Source: Candidatus Zixiibacteriota bacterium
GTDB taxonomy: Bacteria > Zixibacteria > MSB-5A5 > GN15 > FEB-12
DNA length: 64,000 bases
Assembly: GCA_040756055.1 (NCBI GenBank)
Contig: JBFLZR010000003.1
Location: 353,272 to 417,271, forward strand
Reading direction: 5' to 3'
How positions within the stretch are numbered: position 1 is the stretch's first letter; each line of letters opens with the position of its first letter. A program made the translations under genes and the position numbers. Under the pieces are notes generated by a model. It made no database searches and was not told the DNA's origin. It worked only from the letters and a program-made list of their open reading frames with translations. Positions 19,592 to 27,805 of the stretch are shown here, piece after piece.

Positions 19592-20641
19592 ATGCCGGAA
19601 CTACGCAAAGACCCGATTATAGGTCGGTGGGTCATCATATCTACGGAACGGGGGCGGCGACCTTCATCATTCAGTTCAGTATCCAAACGCGGCAGCGCCA
19701 AGATGTGTCCCTTCTGCCCGGGTCATGAGGACAACACCCCTCCCGAGATCATAGCATACCGTCAACCGGGTTCATCGGCTAACCAACCGGGATGGACTCT
19801 GCGGGTTATTCCGAACAAGTATCCGGCCCTGATAGTTGAGGGCAGTCTCAATCGTGAACCGAAGGGTCTTTATGACAAGATGCATGGAATCGGAGCGCAT
19901 GAGGTGATTATCGAGACGCCCGATCACGCGATGGATATAGTGGACATGCCGGTCAAGCAGGTGAGAGATATTCTCTGGGTTTACCGTGAGCGAATGATCG
20001 ACCTCGAGAGGGACCGTCGGCTCAAGTATATCCTTCTGTTCAAGAATCATGGTGAGGCAGCCGGGGCGTCGTTGGAGCATGCGCACAGCCAGCTGATAGC
20101 GACGCCGATTATCCCCAAGAGGGTAGCCGAAGAATTGGAAGGGGCCAAGAAGTATTATGATTTCAAGGAGCGGTGTATATACTGTGATATCGTACGTCAG
20201 GAGCTGATCGACAATGAGCGAATCGTATCCGATTTTGACGCTTTCCTGGTTATCCAGCCGTTTGCCCCGAGATTTCCTTTCGAGACCTGGCTGATTCCGA
20301 AGTCGCACCAGTCGAGTTTTATCGATATGAGTGACTCGGACTATGAGACGTTGGCGCGTTGTTTGAAGGATACCTTGTTGAGATTGAAGATTGCGCTGAA
20401 CGATCCGCCTTTCAATTATATAATTCACACCCGTCCGGTTTCTAAAGATTATCACGAATTTTATCATTGGCACATCGAGATTATTCCCAAGCTCACCAAG
20501 GTTGCCGGATTTGAGTGGGGGTCGGGATTTTATATTAATCCGACCACACCGGAGGAGGCGGCTCAGTTCCTTCGAAAGATTAACACCGAGCAGGGCGCGG
20601 GGGCGCGAGCTGACTCCGAGGCGGCCGGCAGGGATGTTTAA
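19592..20641 (+). CDS. galT: galactose-1-phosphate uridylyltransferase family
   Basis: 349-residue HIT-superfamily enzyme that exchanges UMP between UDP-glucose and galactose 1-phosphate; some relatives act on ADP-glucose instead. It starts with LRKDPIIGRWVIIS, has a zinc pair in CPFCPGHE (about residue 35), and the active-site region GASLEHAHSQ, in which the second His of H-x-H is the nucleophile by family. A later pair, YHWHIEI, completes the HIT-like core. GGAG is 6 bp before the ATG. The glycogen synthase gene follows after 3 bp, so the pair is translated from one message and links galactose or glucose-1-phosphate use to glycogen. Confidence 0.9.
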   Translation: MPELRKDPIIGRWVIISTERGRRPSSFSSVSKRGSAKMCPFCPGHEDNTPPEIIAYRQPGSSANQPGWTLRVIPNKYPALIVEGSLNREPKGLYDKMHGIGAHEVIIETPDHAMDIVDMPVKQVRDILWVYRERMIDLERDRRLKYILLFKNHGEAAGASLEHAHSQLIATPIIPKRVAEELEGAKKYYDFKERCIYCDIVRQELIDNERIVSDFDAFLVIQPFAPRFPFETWLIPKSHQSSFIDMSDSDYETLARCLKDTLLRLKIALNDPPFNYIIHTRPVSKDYHEFYHWHIEIIPKLTKVAGFEWGSGFYINPTTPEEAAQFLRKINTEQGAGARADSEAAGRDV

Positions 20642-20644
20642 TCG

Positions 20645-22105
20645 ATGAAAATTTTAGTCGTAGCGTCAGAAGCCGTACCTTTCGCCAAGACCGGGGGGCT
20701 CGGTGATGTTGTCGGTGCGCTGCCACGTGCGCTTGCTCGTGTGGGCCATCACGTCAAGGTGTTCATACCGCGTTACAAGACACTGAGCCTGGGCTATTAT
20801 CAGACACGTTTGCTCGACTGGAACTCGGCTGTTGAGATTGACAGCCGGAAACTGCCGCTGTCGATAGAATGCGTACGTGAGCGGAAGAGTCCGCTCGAAC
20901 ATTATTTCGTGCGCAATGACAGTCTTTTCAGCCGTTCTCAGTTCTATGTCGATGACAGGACCGGCGCTGATTATCCCGACAACGACGATCGCTTCATTTT
21001 CTTTACCCGCGCGGTACTAAATACCGTAAAACATCTGGACTGGCGTCCTGACGTGATTCATGTGCATGATTGGCAGGCGGCCCTGATCCCCGCGTATCTT
21101 CGCCTGATGCTACAGGATGAACCGTTTTTCACCGGTGTCAAGACAGTTCTCACGATTCACAATCTGGCCTTTCAGGGAACGTTCGAAGCGGACCGCTTCA
21201 AGTCGATCGGCTTGCCGGAGTCGCACTTTTATCCGACCGGCCCGTTCGAGTTCTACGGTAAGTCGAATTTTTTGAAAGCCGGAATCATATATGCCGATAA
21301 GATTACCACAGTGTCTCGACGTTACGCCGAAGAGATCCAGTCATCCGAGATGGGTTGCGGGCTCGATGGTGTCCTCAGGCAGAGGAGCGATGACCTGATT
21401 GGAATTGTCAACGGGGTCGATTACTCCGTCTGGTCGCCATCGCGCGACAAAAAGATTCCCTATACATATTATCCGGCCAATCTATCGGGCAAACGGATGA
21501 ACAAGGTTGAGCTTCTCAACCGGCTTGGTCTTCCGGTGCGCGACGGTACTCCGCTGATAGGTATAATATCTCGTCTGTCGGATCAGAAGGGTTTCGATCT
21601 GATTGCGGAGATCGCGGCTGCTATATTCTCGATGGATGTACAGATGGTGGTGCTGGGCAGCGGCGACGCGAAGTATCACGAGCTTTTTGAAAGTCTCGAG
21701 AAGCAATATCCTGACAGGGTTAAGGCATGTTTGAAGTTCGATGACGATCTGGCTCACTGGATAGAGGCCGGCGCCGATATGTTTTTGATGCCTTCAAGGT
21801 TCGAACCGTGCGGATTGAATCAGATGTATTCGCTCAAGTACGGTACGGTTCCGATCGTGCGGGAGGTGGGCGGTTTGGCGGATACTGTCCAGAATTACGA
21901 TGCCTCGACATCCGAGGGGAACGGTTTTGTCTTCAAGGATTATTCTTCGGGACAACTGCTGGCGACGATCAAGAGAGCAACTGAGACCTATCGCCGCAAG
22001 AGGGTGTGGACGAAGATCATGAAAGCCGGCATGCAGCTTGACTATTCATGGGACAATGTGGCCGGGAAGTATATTGAATTGTTCACGAAATTGACGTCAA
22101 ACTGA
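20645..22105 (+). CDS. glgA: glycogen synthase (ADP-glucose type)
   Basis: Family GT5 enzyme, 486 residues, the normal length. The N-terminal ADP-glucose loop reads KTGGLGDVVGALPRAL (residues 15-30). The HDWQAALIPAYL motif is near 140, and the C-terminal catalytic acid region reads MPSRFEPCGLNQMYSLKYGT. It extends alpha-1,4-glucan chains in the cytoplasm. No glgB or glgC is in the window, so branching and ADP-glucose synthesis genes lie elsewhere. The start ATG is 3 bp after galT. Confidence 0.96.
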   Translation: MKILVVASEAVPFAKTGGLGDVVGALPRALARVGHHVKVFIPRYKTLSLGYYQTRLLDWNSAVEIDSRKLPLSIECVRERKSPLEHYFVRNDSLFSRSQFYVDDRTGADYPDNDDRFIFFTRAVLNTVKHLDWRPDVIHVHDWQAALIPAYLRLMLQDEPFFTGVKTVLTIHNLAFQGTFEADRFKSIGLPESHFYPTGPFEFYGKSNFLKAGIIYADKITTVSRRYAEEIQSSEMGCGLDGVLRQRSDDLIGIVNGVDYSVWSPSRDKKIPYTYYPANLSGKRMNKVELLNRLGLPVRDGTPLIGIISRLSDQKGFDLIAEIAAAIFSMDVQMVVLGSGDAKYHELFESLEKQYPDRVKACLKFDDDLAHWIEAGADMFLMPSRFEPCGLNQMYSLKYGTVPIVREVGGLADTVQNYDASTSEGNGFVFKDYSSGQLLATIKRATETYRRKRVWTKIMKAGMQLDYSWDNVAGKYIELFTKLTSN

Positions 22106-22118
22106 TCTTTGATCTCTT

Positions 22119-24014
22119 TTGAAAGACTCCTATAAAACAGCTCTTTTTCTGTTCCCGGCGGTTCTGATTTACGCCTGGTTTTGTTACCAGCTCAATTACA
22201 CGCAGGATGATGCTTATATATCCTACCGCTATGTTGCCAACTTCCTCAACGGCGATGGACTGGTATACAATGTGGGGGAGAGGATTGAGGGTTTCACCAA
22301 TTTCGGCTGGGTGATGTATCTGCTATTGTGGGGAGCAATCGGGTTGCCCTACATAATAATATCAAAGTTAACCGGGATTGTCTTTGGCGCGGCGACAATT
22401 GTATTGACGTACAAACTGGCGCGGCAGCTTTTTACTCCGGAGTCGCCGAATTCCCATTTCTTTGCGATGATTGCCGCGTATCTGGTGGCCGCTAATCAAT
22501 CGCTGGCCTATTGGTCAGTCTCCGGTCTGGAAACATCGACCTTCGGATTCTTCGCACTCTTATCATTGCATCTGTATCTGCGTCGAAGCTGGTTGCTGAT
22601 CGGGTCGCTGTTGGCATCGGTAATGCTCCGTCCGGAGGGAGCTCTGGTGGCGGGCATGCTCGTTTTACTGGGGTGGATAGACGGGAGAGAGGCGGCTATT
22701 TTTGCTCTCAAGTGCGCGGGGATAGCGGCTATGCTGTTCGTGCCGGTGATCGGGTTCAAGTTGCTCTATTACGGATCAGTTTTGCCGAATCCTTTTTATG
22801 CCAAGGTTTCGTTCAGTCAGGAGCGTCTGTATGATGGATTTGAATATGCCGCGCGTTTTTTCAAGCACTATGGATTTTTCGGATTGGGACTGATCGTGCC
22901 GGCTGTGTTTTACCGCCGCTTGACAGATGTCGGGAGAGCGGTGCTGCTGTTCAGTCTGTTTTATACAGTGTATGTTGTCTTGATTGGAGGAGATGTACTC
23001 AAGGTGCACCGCTTCTTTTTACCTGTGTTTGGCAGTTCCGCGGTTCTGATTGTTTATGTGGTGTCACTGTTGGTCCGCGACAGGTCCGTAACTGTCCAGC
23101 GCGCGGTGGCCGGCGCCGCGGCGATCGTGCTGGTCGTGCTGACGGTTTTGTTGCCGAGGGAGTTCGTCCTGACATATAATCGGTTGGAAAAGGCGTTGAC
23201 GGATAAGATGGCGATCATCGCCGGCGAGTTGAAGAAATCCGATGTTTCCGATTTCTCCGTGGCGCTCAGCACGATCGGCATATTCGGATACGAATTGGTC
23301 GGTCACGACATTATAGACATGGTCGGTCTCACCGATTCGACCATAGCGCGTCATCCGGAAACCCCTGTCAGACAGTTCAAATCAACCTGGAAAGAGCAGA
23401 ATTACAACTGTCGATATGTTCTGAGCCGCAAGCCGGACTATATCATGTTTTCAACCGGTGTAAAGCCTTCGGCGCCCGCGGAAAAAGCTCTGCTTTTGTA
23501 CCGTCAGTTTCTGGATGGTTATCGGACGATCGGTTGGGCCATTCAGCCGGATCCTGATGACCCGAGGGCGACGATACAGTCTATTTTTAAGCGGGTGAGG
23601 GATGTGGAGGGCCCGCTGGCTGCTACATATCCGGTCGACTTTGTCGAATTATACAAGCAGGGGCTGGATGCTTATGCGGCGGGCAATCAGAATGCGGCGA
23701 TTCAATATTTTCAGTCGGCTATGGAGATATCGCCGCAGCCGGTGTATATATATCTTTATTATCATGAAGCTTTGAGCTACGTGGCCATGCGCAATGCCCC
23801 GGTGGCGGAATTTTTGATGGATTCGGTGGTGGCTCGCGATTCACTGATATTTATGGCTCACGCGCAGCTTTACAAATACGCCGCCTTCAGAGGCGACGAC
23901 GCCAAGGCCAGAATTCACCGTCGCTGGCTGTTAAAACTTGCCCCCTGGTACGTACCACGTCTGGAGGCTCAGGTAGCGGAAATGCTCGAAAACAAGGCCA
24001 GGCAAGGTCCCTAA
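22119..24014 (+). CDS. polytopic membrane glycosyltransferase-like protein with C-terminal TPR region
   Basis: 631 residues. The first 350 contain about nine to ten hydrophobic helices and the motif QDDAYISYRYVANFLNGDG followed by ERIEGFTNFGW. This matches the first extracytoplasmic loop of polyprenyl-phosphate-sugar dependent glycosyltransferases of the GT-C fold (mannosyl- or arabinosyltransferases); the DD pair would be catalytic. After a periplasmic part, residues 510-610 form TPR-like helices (AYAAGNQNAAIQYFQSAMEISP). The start is a TTG right after an in-frame TGA; no better codon exists. It lies 13 bp after glgA. Sugar and acceptor are unknown. Confidence 0.75.
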   Translation: MKDSYKTALFLFPAVLIYAWFCYQLNYTQDDAYISYRYVANFLNGDGLVYNVGERIEGFTNFGWVMYLLLWGAIGLPYIIISKLTGIVFGAATIVLTYKLARQLFTPESPNSHFFAMIAAYLVAANQSLAYWSVSGLETSTFGFFALLSLHLYLRRSWLLIGSLLASVMLRPEGALVAGMLVLLGWIDGREAAIFALKCAGIAAMLFVPVIGFKLLYYGSVLPNPFYAKVSFSQERLYDGFEYAARFFKHYGFFGLGLIVPAVFYRRLTDVGRAVLLFSLFYTVYVVLIGGDVLKVHRFFLPVFGSSAVLIVYVVSLLVRDRSVTVQRAVAGAAAIVLVVLTVLLPREFVLTYNRLEKALTDKMAIIAGELKKSDVSDFSVALSTIGIFGYELVGHDIIDMVGLTDSTIARHPETPVRQFKSTWKEQNYNCRYVLSRKPDYIMFSTGVKPSAPAEKALLLYRQFLDGYRTIGWAIQPDPDDPRATIQSIFKRVRDVEGPLAATYPVDFVELYKQGLDAYAAGNQNAAIQYFQSAMEISPQPVYIYLYYHEALSYVAMRNAPVAEFLMDSVVARDSLIFMAHAQLYKYAAFRGDDAKARIHRRWLLKLAPWYVPRLEAQVAEMLENKARQGP

Positions 24015-24033
24015 ACAATATTGCTGAAATGAG

Positions 24034-24061
24034 TTGACAAGGTCAAAATTGATTATATATT
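24034..24061 (+). promoter_or_regulatory. promoter of the tRNA-Gly/tRNA-Cys unit
   Basis: TTGACA (24034-24039) and TATATT (24056-24061), spacer 16 bp, about 16 bp before the tRNA. Confidence 0.7.
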
Positions 24062-24077
24062 TTGACTGCAATTCAAA

Positions 24078-24150
<73 letters not shown>

Positions 24151-24159
24151 TTATTTTTG

Positions 24160-24231
<72 letters not shown>

Positions 24232-24338
24232 CTTTTTTTTTTGCCCTGCATTCTCAATTGGCACCGAATTCAACAAACAGCAAACAGATATAGGAAGTGC
24301 GCTACGTTACTCGTGCAAGCCACAACCGACCGCAGAAT

Positions 24339-24366
24339 TGCGTGGCACGCACATTTGCGTCGTGCC
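24339..24366. repeat. mutually exclusive short inverted repeats
   Basis: TGCGT (24339-24343), ACGCA (24347-24351) and TGCGT (24356-24360): the middle copy can pair with either neighbour. GGCACG (24344-24349) can also pair with CGTGCC (24361-24366). This lies in the 248-bp gap between tRNA-Cys and the ferredoxin promoter; whether it is transcribed is unknown. Confidence 0.4.
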
Positions 24367-24402
24367 TCCGGTCAAAAATGTGCGAAGAAACGGAAATTTA
24401 AC

Positions 24403-24432
24403 TTGTCAGGTCGCGCGAGCTGTGCGTATATT
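24403..24432 (+). promoter_or_regulatory. promoter of the ferredoxin gene
   Basis: TTGTCA (24403-24408) and TATATT (24427-24432), spacer 18 bp, giving a leader of about 40 nt. Confidence 0.6.
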
Positions 24433-24479
24433 AGCCGCCGTAATAAAGAACGAACCCTAACTCATTGGAGGCACGTATC

Positions 24480-24665
24480 ATGGCTATGAAAATAACAGAT
24501 GAATGCACCGCCTGTGGACTCTGTCTGCCGGAGTGCCCAACCGAATCAATTTCTGAGGGTGATATTTATGTGATAAATCCTGAGACCTGCAACGAGTGTG
24601 AAGATCAGGATGATGGTCCTCAGTGCCAGGCTGTCTGCCCGGTAGATTGTATTGAAAAAGCATAA
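24480..24665 (+). CDS. 2[4Fe-4S] ferredoxin (Alvin-like)
   Basis: 61-residue soluble electron carrier. The first cluster motif is CTACGLCLPECP; the second is C-x2-C-x8-C-x3-CP (CNEC...CQAVCP), the wider spacing of Allochromatium vinosum-type ferredoxins, which gives very low-potential clusters. GGAGG lies 8 bp before the ATG at 24480. It is a single-gene unit with a clear promoter and terminator, suggesting high steady expression. The partner enzyme is not indicated by neighbours. Confidence 0.95.
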   Translation: MAMKITDECTACGLCLPECPTESISEGDIYVINPETCNECEDQDDGPQCQAVCPVDCIEKA

Positions 24666-24688
24666 TACGTTTTTTGCGATGATAATCG

Positions 24689-24714
24689 GCCGCCCCTATG
24701 GGCGGCTTTTTTTT
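24689..24714 (+). terminator. terminator of the ferredoxin gene
   Basis: GCCGCCC, loop CTAT, GGGCGGC, then eight T. Confidence 0.92.
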
Positions 24715-24726
24715 GCCTTCAGATAT

Positions 24727-24818
24727 AAAAAAAGAGGGCGCTACTCTGGTTGGGTAGAGGGGGCTAGGAAACTACCCAGGGACAGCAGAGAGTCACCCTC
24801 GAAGATTGTGTGCCCAAT
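24727..24818 (-). ncRNA. candidate independent small RNA, unknown family
   Basis: Minus-strand transcript of about 90 nt. From 24800 it forms a nested hairpin: GAGGG with CCCTC (24800-24796 and 24738-24734), ACTCT with AGAGT (24793-24789 and 24747-24743), and TGGGTAG with CTACCCA (24778-24772 and 24757-24751) around a C-rich loop, then ends in seven T. A promoter lies just upstream. No open frame of note exists in it. It matches no RNA class I can recognise; the SRP, tmRNA and 6S signatures are absent. An alternative is a long 3'-UTR structure of the DUF1573 gene. Confidence 0.55.
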
Positions 24819-24824
24819 AATGTA

Positions 24825-24852
24825 ATTATCGGATTAAAGGCATTTTTGTCAA
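24825..24852 (-). promoter_or_regulatory. promoter of the candidate small RNA
   Basis: Minus strand TTGACA (24852-24847) and GATAAT (24830-24825), spacer 16 bp, starting 33 bp after the DUF1573 stop codon. Confidence 0.55.
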
Positions 24853-24884
24853 GTTTTTTTAATAAAATGTTCGGCGCTAAGACG

Positions 24885-25574
24885 TTAGTACCTTACGATT
24901 TTGATCGGAATCGTAAGAATCGTGGGTTTGTCCTCGCCATCTTTATCCAAGAGCAATGTCAAGCTTGTAAGATAAGTGCCCTTGCCTAAATCGCTTGAAG
25001 GCTCAACTTCAAGTTCGATAAACTCACCGTTTTCAGCCTCTTTTTTGAGAATTTTCACCGAGAAGATACCATCGAATTGGTCATAGTCGCCAAGCTTAAT
25101 CTCATCGAATTTCCTGTTGGCGATTTTCACCTTCTGACCTCTTTTCCCGGGCAGGAAAAACAGCGAAATGGGATCCGGTTGCAGATTGTGAAACCACTGT
25201 CCGGCGATAGCGCTGTACGAGTACTCTATCTTTGGATGCTTAGGATCATCGGTGAAGACCGTAAAGGACTTGTTGGTCGGACCGTAGTAATCCCTGGTGT
25301 TAAAGGTGAGCATGAAAGTAGCTGTGTCGCCGGGAAGCAGGGTAGAATCCGACGTAGCCACGGTGGAGCAGTCGCATGATACTTCGACTTTGGTGATGGT
25401 TATCGGATAATCGAGCACGTTGACCAGAATAAAATCGTGGAAAACGTTGAAGTCTATTCCGACGTGTCCGAAATCGAAGACGTGGGCGTCATGGTTGAGT
25501 CTCTCTTGAGCTTGAGAAGAAAGTGCGAACACCGTCAGCATGACAGCTACCGGCGCGATTAGTGACCTTAGCAT
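24885..25574 (-). CDS. secreted DUF1573-domain protein
   Basis: 229 residues with a signal peptide (MLRSLIAPVAVMLTVFALSS). The DUF1573 Ig-like domain follows: HVFDFGHVGIDFNV..., and the typical CDCS pair near residue 75 that other members write as C-G-C. The ATG at 25574 is preceded by GGAGGTGA; longer frames run into the upstream gene. It starts 5 bp after the cysteine-synthase-family gene, so the two are cotranscribed. Function is unknown; the domain is thought to bind or structure periplasmic or surface proteins. Confidence 0.8.
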   Translation of the reverse strand: MLRSLIAPVAVMLTVFALSSQAQERLNHDAHVFDFGHVGIDFNVFHDFILVNVLDYPITITKVEVSCDCSTVATSDSTLLPGDTATFMLTFNTRDYYGPTNKSFTVFTDDPKHPKIEYSYSAIAGQWFHNLQPDPISLFFLPGKRGQKVKIANRKFDEIKLGDYDQFDGIFSVKILKKEAENGEFIELEVEPSSDLGKGTYLTSLTLLLDKDGEDKPTILTIPIKIVRY

Positions 25575-25579
25575 TTGTA

Positions 25580-26566
25580 CTATTTCACCTCCACTTTCGG
25601 CAGATAACCGTGCTGCCTCATCCAATTATCGTTATAACATTTGCTCAGGTATCTGATGCCGGCATCGGCAAAGACCCCGACTATCAGGGAGTCGGGTCCA
25701 AGATCCCTCGCGATTTTCTCCATCGCCCAGGCGACAGCTCCCGATGAGCCTCCGCCCGATATACCCTCGCGTCTGGCAATCAGTCGGGCCCGCTGAAACG
25801 AATCTTTATCGTCGACGGTGATGACATCATCCACCAGTTGCGGGTACAGTGCCTTGGTGACGACATCGGAGCCGATACCTTCGACTTTATAAGCGTAACC
25901 CTTGATTTCGCGGTGGTGTTTGATATAGTCGGCGAAGATCGACCCGGCGGGGTCGACGGCGATGCATTTTATGGCGGGGTTTTTCTCTTTCAGGTATTTC
26001 GCGACTCCCGAGAAATTTCCGCCGGTGCCGATGCCGCACACGAAGTGGCTTATTTTGCCATCGGTATCATCGTAAATTTCGGGCCCGGTGGTGTAGTAAT
26101 GCGCCATCACGTTATCCTGACTGTTGTACTGATCCATATCGAAATAGCCGCGCTCCTTGGCAAGACGTCGGGCGACCATGTAAAAACCGCGCGGGTCATC
26201 GTGATCGTCGACTTCAGGCGTGACAATTAATTCGGCGCCGTATGATTTAATGAGGTCGATTTTTTCCTGGCTGGTTTTTTCGGGAGTGGTAACGATTGCT
26301 TTCAGTCCGAGAACCGAGGCTACCATCGCGAGGGCCGACCCGGTGTTGCCGGAAGTATTATCGATGACGGTATCGCCGGGTCTGAGCCGACCTTCATCCA
26401 TAGCCTTTTTCAATATGTAATAGCAGATCCTGTCCTTGAGCGAGCCGGTCGGGTTAAGGAATTCCAGTTTGACGTACGCCTGAGGACCGTATTCCGGGAT
26501 GCCGGTTCTCAGCCTCAACAGAGGCGTATGGCCGATCAATTCGAGGATTGATTCGTAAGCTTTCAT
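25580..26566 (-). CDS. cysteine synthase / cystathionine beta-synthase family, PLP enzyme
   Basis: 328 residues, PLP fold type II. NPTGSLKDR near residue 41 carries the PLP lysine, DNTSGNTGSALA is the substrate loop, GIGTGGNFSG the phosphate-binding loop, and SGGGSSGA closes the site. It makes cysteine from O-acetylserine and sulfide or, as in bacterial CBS-like relatives, joins serine and homocysteine; the sequence does not decide which. A C-terminal CBS-domain pair is absent. A promoter of TTGAAA-17-TAAAAT type lies upstream. The pairing with a secreted DUF1573 protein looks incidental. Confidence 0.9.
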   Translation of the reverse strand: MKAYESILELIGHTPLLRLRTGIPEYGPQAYVKLEFLNPTGSLKDRICYYILKKAMDEGRLRPGDTVIDNTSGNTGSALAMVASVLGLKAIVTTPEKTSQEKIDLIKSYGAELIVTPEVDDHDDPRGFYMVARRLAKERGYFDMDQYNSQDNVMAHYYTTGPEIYDDTDGKISHFVCGIGTGGNFSGVAKYLKEKNPAIKCIAVDPAGSIFADYIKHHREIKGYAYKVEGIGSDVVTKALYPQLVDDVITVDDKDSFQRARLIARREGISGGGSSGAVAWAMEKIARDLGPDSLIVGVFADAGIRYLSKCYNDNWMRQHGYLPKVEVK

Positions 26567-26589
26567 TTGGTCTCCTGTAATGGTTACGA

Positions 26590-26618
26590 ATTTTATACAA
26601 TTTAAAGAAGATTTTCAA
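26590..26618 (-). promoter_or_regulatory. promoter of the cysteine-synthase-family gene
   Basis: Minus strand TTGAAA (26618-26613) and TAAAAT (26595-26590), spacer 17 bp. Confidence 0.5.
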
Positions 26619-26653
26619 CCATAAATTTCCGCGATTGACGGGGTATTTTAAAG

Positions 26654-26682
26654 TTGACAAGCATTGCGGGCCGAGCGATATA
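26654..26682 (+). promoter_or_regulatory. promoter of the SPOR lipoprotein gene
   Basis: TTGACA (26654-26659) with GATATA (26677-26682), spacer 17 bp, about 70 bp before the start codon; the -10 box is weak. Confidence 0.4.
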
Positions 26683-26753
26683 TCAACCAAACGCAGTTGA
26701 AGGGGTGTTGTTTACGTCGCTCTGGGCTAAATATCATAACGCAGGAGGTCGGG

Positions 26754-27206
26754 ATGGGTAATTATAAATTGGCATTAGTTATCATACTTTCGCTGAGTAT
26801 GGGGTTCGGCTGTTCGAAAAAGAAGGAAGAGGCGGCAGAGTTGGAAAAGGAGATGCTCGGAAAGCCGGACACCGCGACAGCCGTCATGACGCAACCGGCA
26901 ACCGACACGACACCTGATGTGGCGGCGGTGCCGCAAGAGCCCGAACCGTCGTTTATGGGCGCTCCAGCAGGCAGTGGTTATACAGTTCAGGTGGCAGGAT
27001 GTGAAGATCGGGCTTATGCGGAATATCTTGTCGAAAAGTACACTGCCCGTGGTTACGAGCCCTTTGTCACGACCACGACCGTCGAAGGTCAGATATATTA
27101 TCGGGTCAGGATAGGCGCTTTTGCGACGCTCTCCGAAGCCAGGGCGCTTAAGATTCAACTTGAGGATAGATATTCGGTCGATGCCTGGATTGATTACATC
27201 CAGTAG
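26754..27206 (+). CDS. small lipoprotein with SPOR domain
   Basis: 150 residues. AGGAGGT before the ATG at 26754 fixes the start. The N-terminus is a lipoprotein-type signal (ILSLSMGFGCSKKKE) with a slightly unusual lipobox, and a Pro/Thr-rich linker follows. The last 80 residues are a SPOR domain (GYTVQVAGCEDRAYAEYLV, then YYRVRIGAFATLSEARAL). SPOR domains bind denuded glycan strands at the division site, so a role in cell division or envelope remodelling is likely. It is encoded alone, divergent from the cysteine-synthase-family gene. Confidence 0.85.
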   Translation: MGNYKLALVIILSLSMGFGCSKKKEEAAELEKEMLGKPDTATAVMTQPATDTTPDVAAVPQEPEPSFMGAPAGSGYTVQVAGCEDRAYAEYLVEKYTARGYEPFVTTTTVEGQIYYRVRIGAFATLSEARALKIQLEDRYSVDAWIDYIQ

Positions 27207-27309
27207 CTGTTTTTGAGTCGTTCCGGACAGACAATTCAGAGCCGGGTCGTGATAGCAGACGAACGCTTTCACACCCGGCTTATTTGTTATCAAGCGTATA
27301 GGAGAAAAA

Positions 27310-27723
27310 ATGAAAAGTCATACGGAATACCTTGTGTTCAATACCACTAAGCGGCGGGAGTACATTAATATAACGGACAGGGTAGAAAACGCGTTAAGAG
27401 AGAGCGGCATTCGCGAGGGGCTGGTACTGGTTTCGGCCATGCACATAACGGCGGGAATCTATATTAATGATGCAGAATCGGGTTTAATAGCCGACATCGA
27501 CGAATGGGCCGATAAACTCGCTCCCGAGGGACCGGACTACCGCCATCACCGGACGGGCGAGGATAACGGTGACGCCCATTTAAAGAATCTCCTGATCGGT
27601 TCGCAGGTGGTGCTTCCGGTGACAGAGGGCAGGCTTGATTTCGGGCCGTGGCAGCAGGTTTACTATGCGGAATTCGACGGACGCCGCCGTAAAAGAGTCA
27701 TCGTCAAAATAATCGGCGAGTAA
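27310..27723 (+). CDS. YjbQ family protein (UPF0047)
   Basis: 137 residues. The complete small domain is present: [18 protein letters not shown], the [18 protein letters not shown] segment with conserved His/Glu/Asp, and the closing [16 protein letters not shown]. Family members show weak thiamin-phosphate synthase activity and complement thiamin mutants, but the real role is unsettled. AGGAG lies 6 bp before the ATG. It is read as a single gene; no thi genes are nearby. Confidence 0.92.
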   Translation: MKSHTEYLVFNTTKRREYINITDRVENALRESGIREGLVLVSAMHITAGIYINDAESGLIADIDEWADKLAPEGPDYRHHRTGEDNGDAHLKNLLIGSQVVLPVTEGRLDFGPWQQVYYAEFDGRRRKRVIVKIIGE

Positions 27724-27752
27724 AAGCCAGGAACGTCATCCTGATTGGCAAC

Positions 27753-27781
27753 AAAAAGGCCGGGGCGCAAAGTCCCCGGCC
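27753..27781 (-). terminator. terminator of the S9 peptidase gene
   Basis: GGCCGGGG (27758-27765) pairs with CCCCGGCC (27774-27781). Five T follow on the minus strand, while the plus side has no T run, so it serves the leftward gene. Confidence 0.8.
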
Positions 27782-27805
27782 TCAAGCGCCGTAAAATCAA
27801 AAGCT

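Noticed and set aside
24727..24818. Signal recognition particle RNA, 6S or tmRNA
   Set aside because: The GGAA-loop signature, the open-bubble shape and the tRNA-like end are all missing, and the length is too short.
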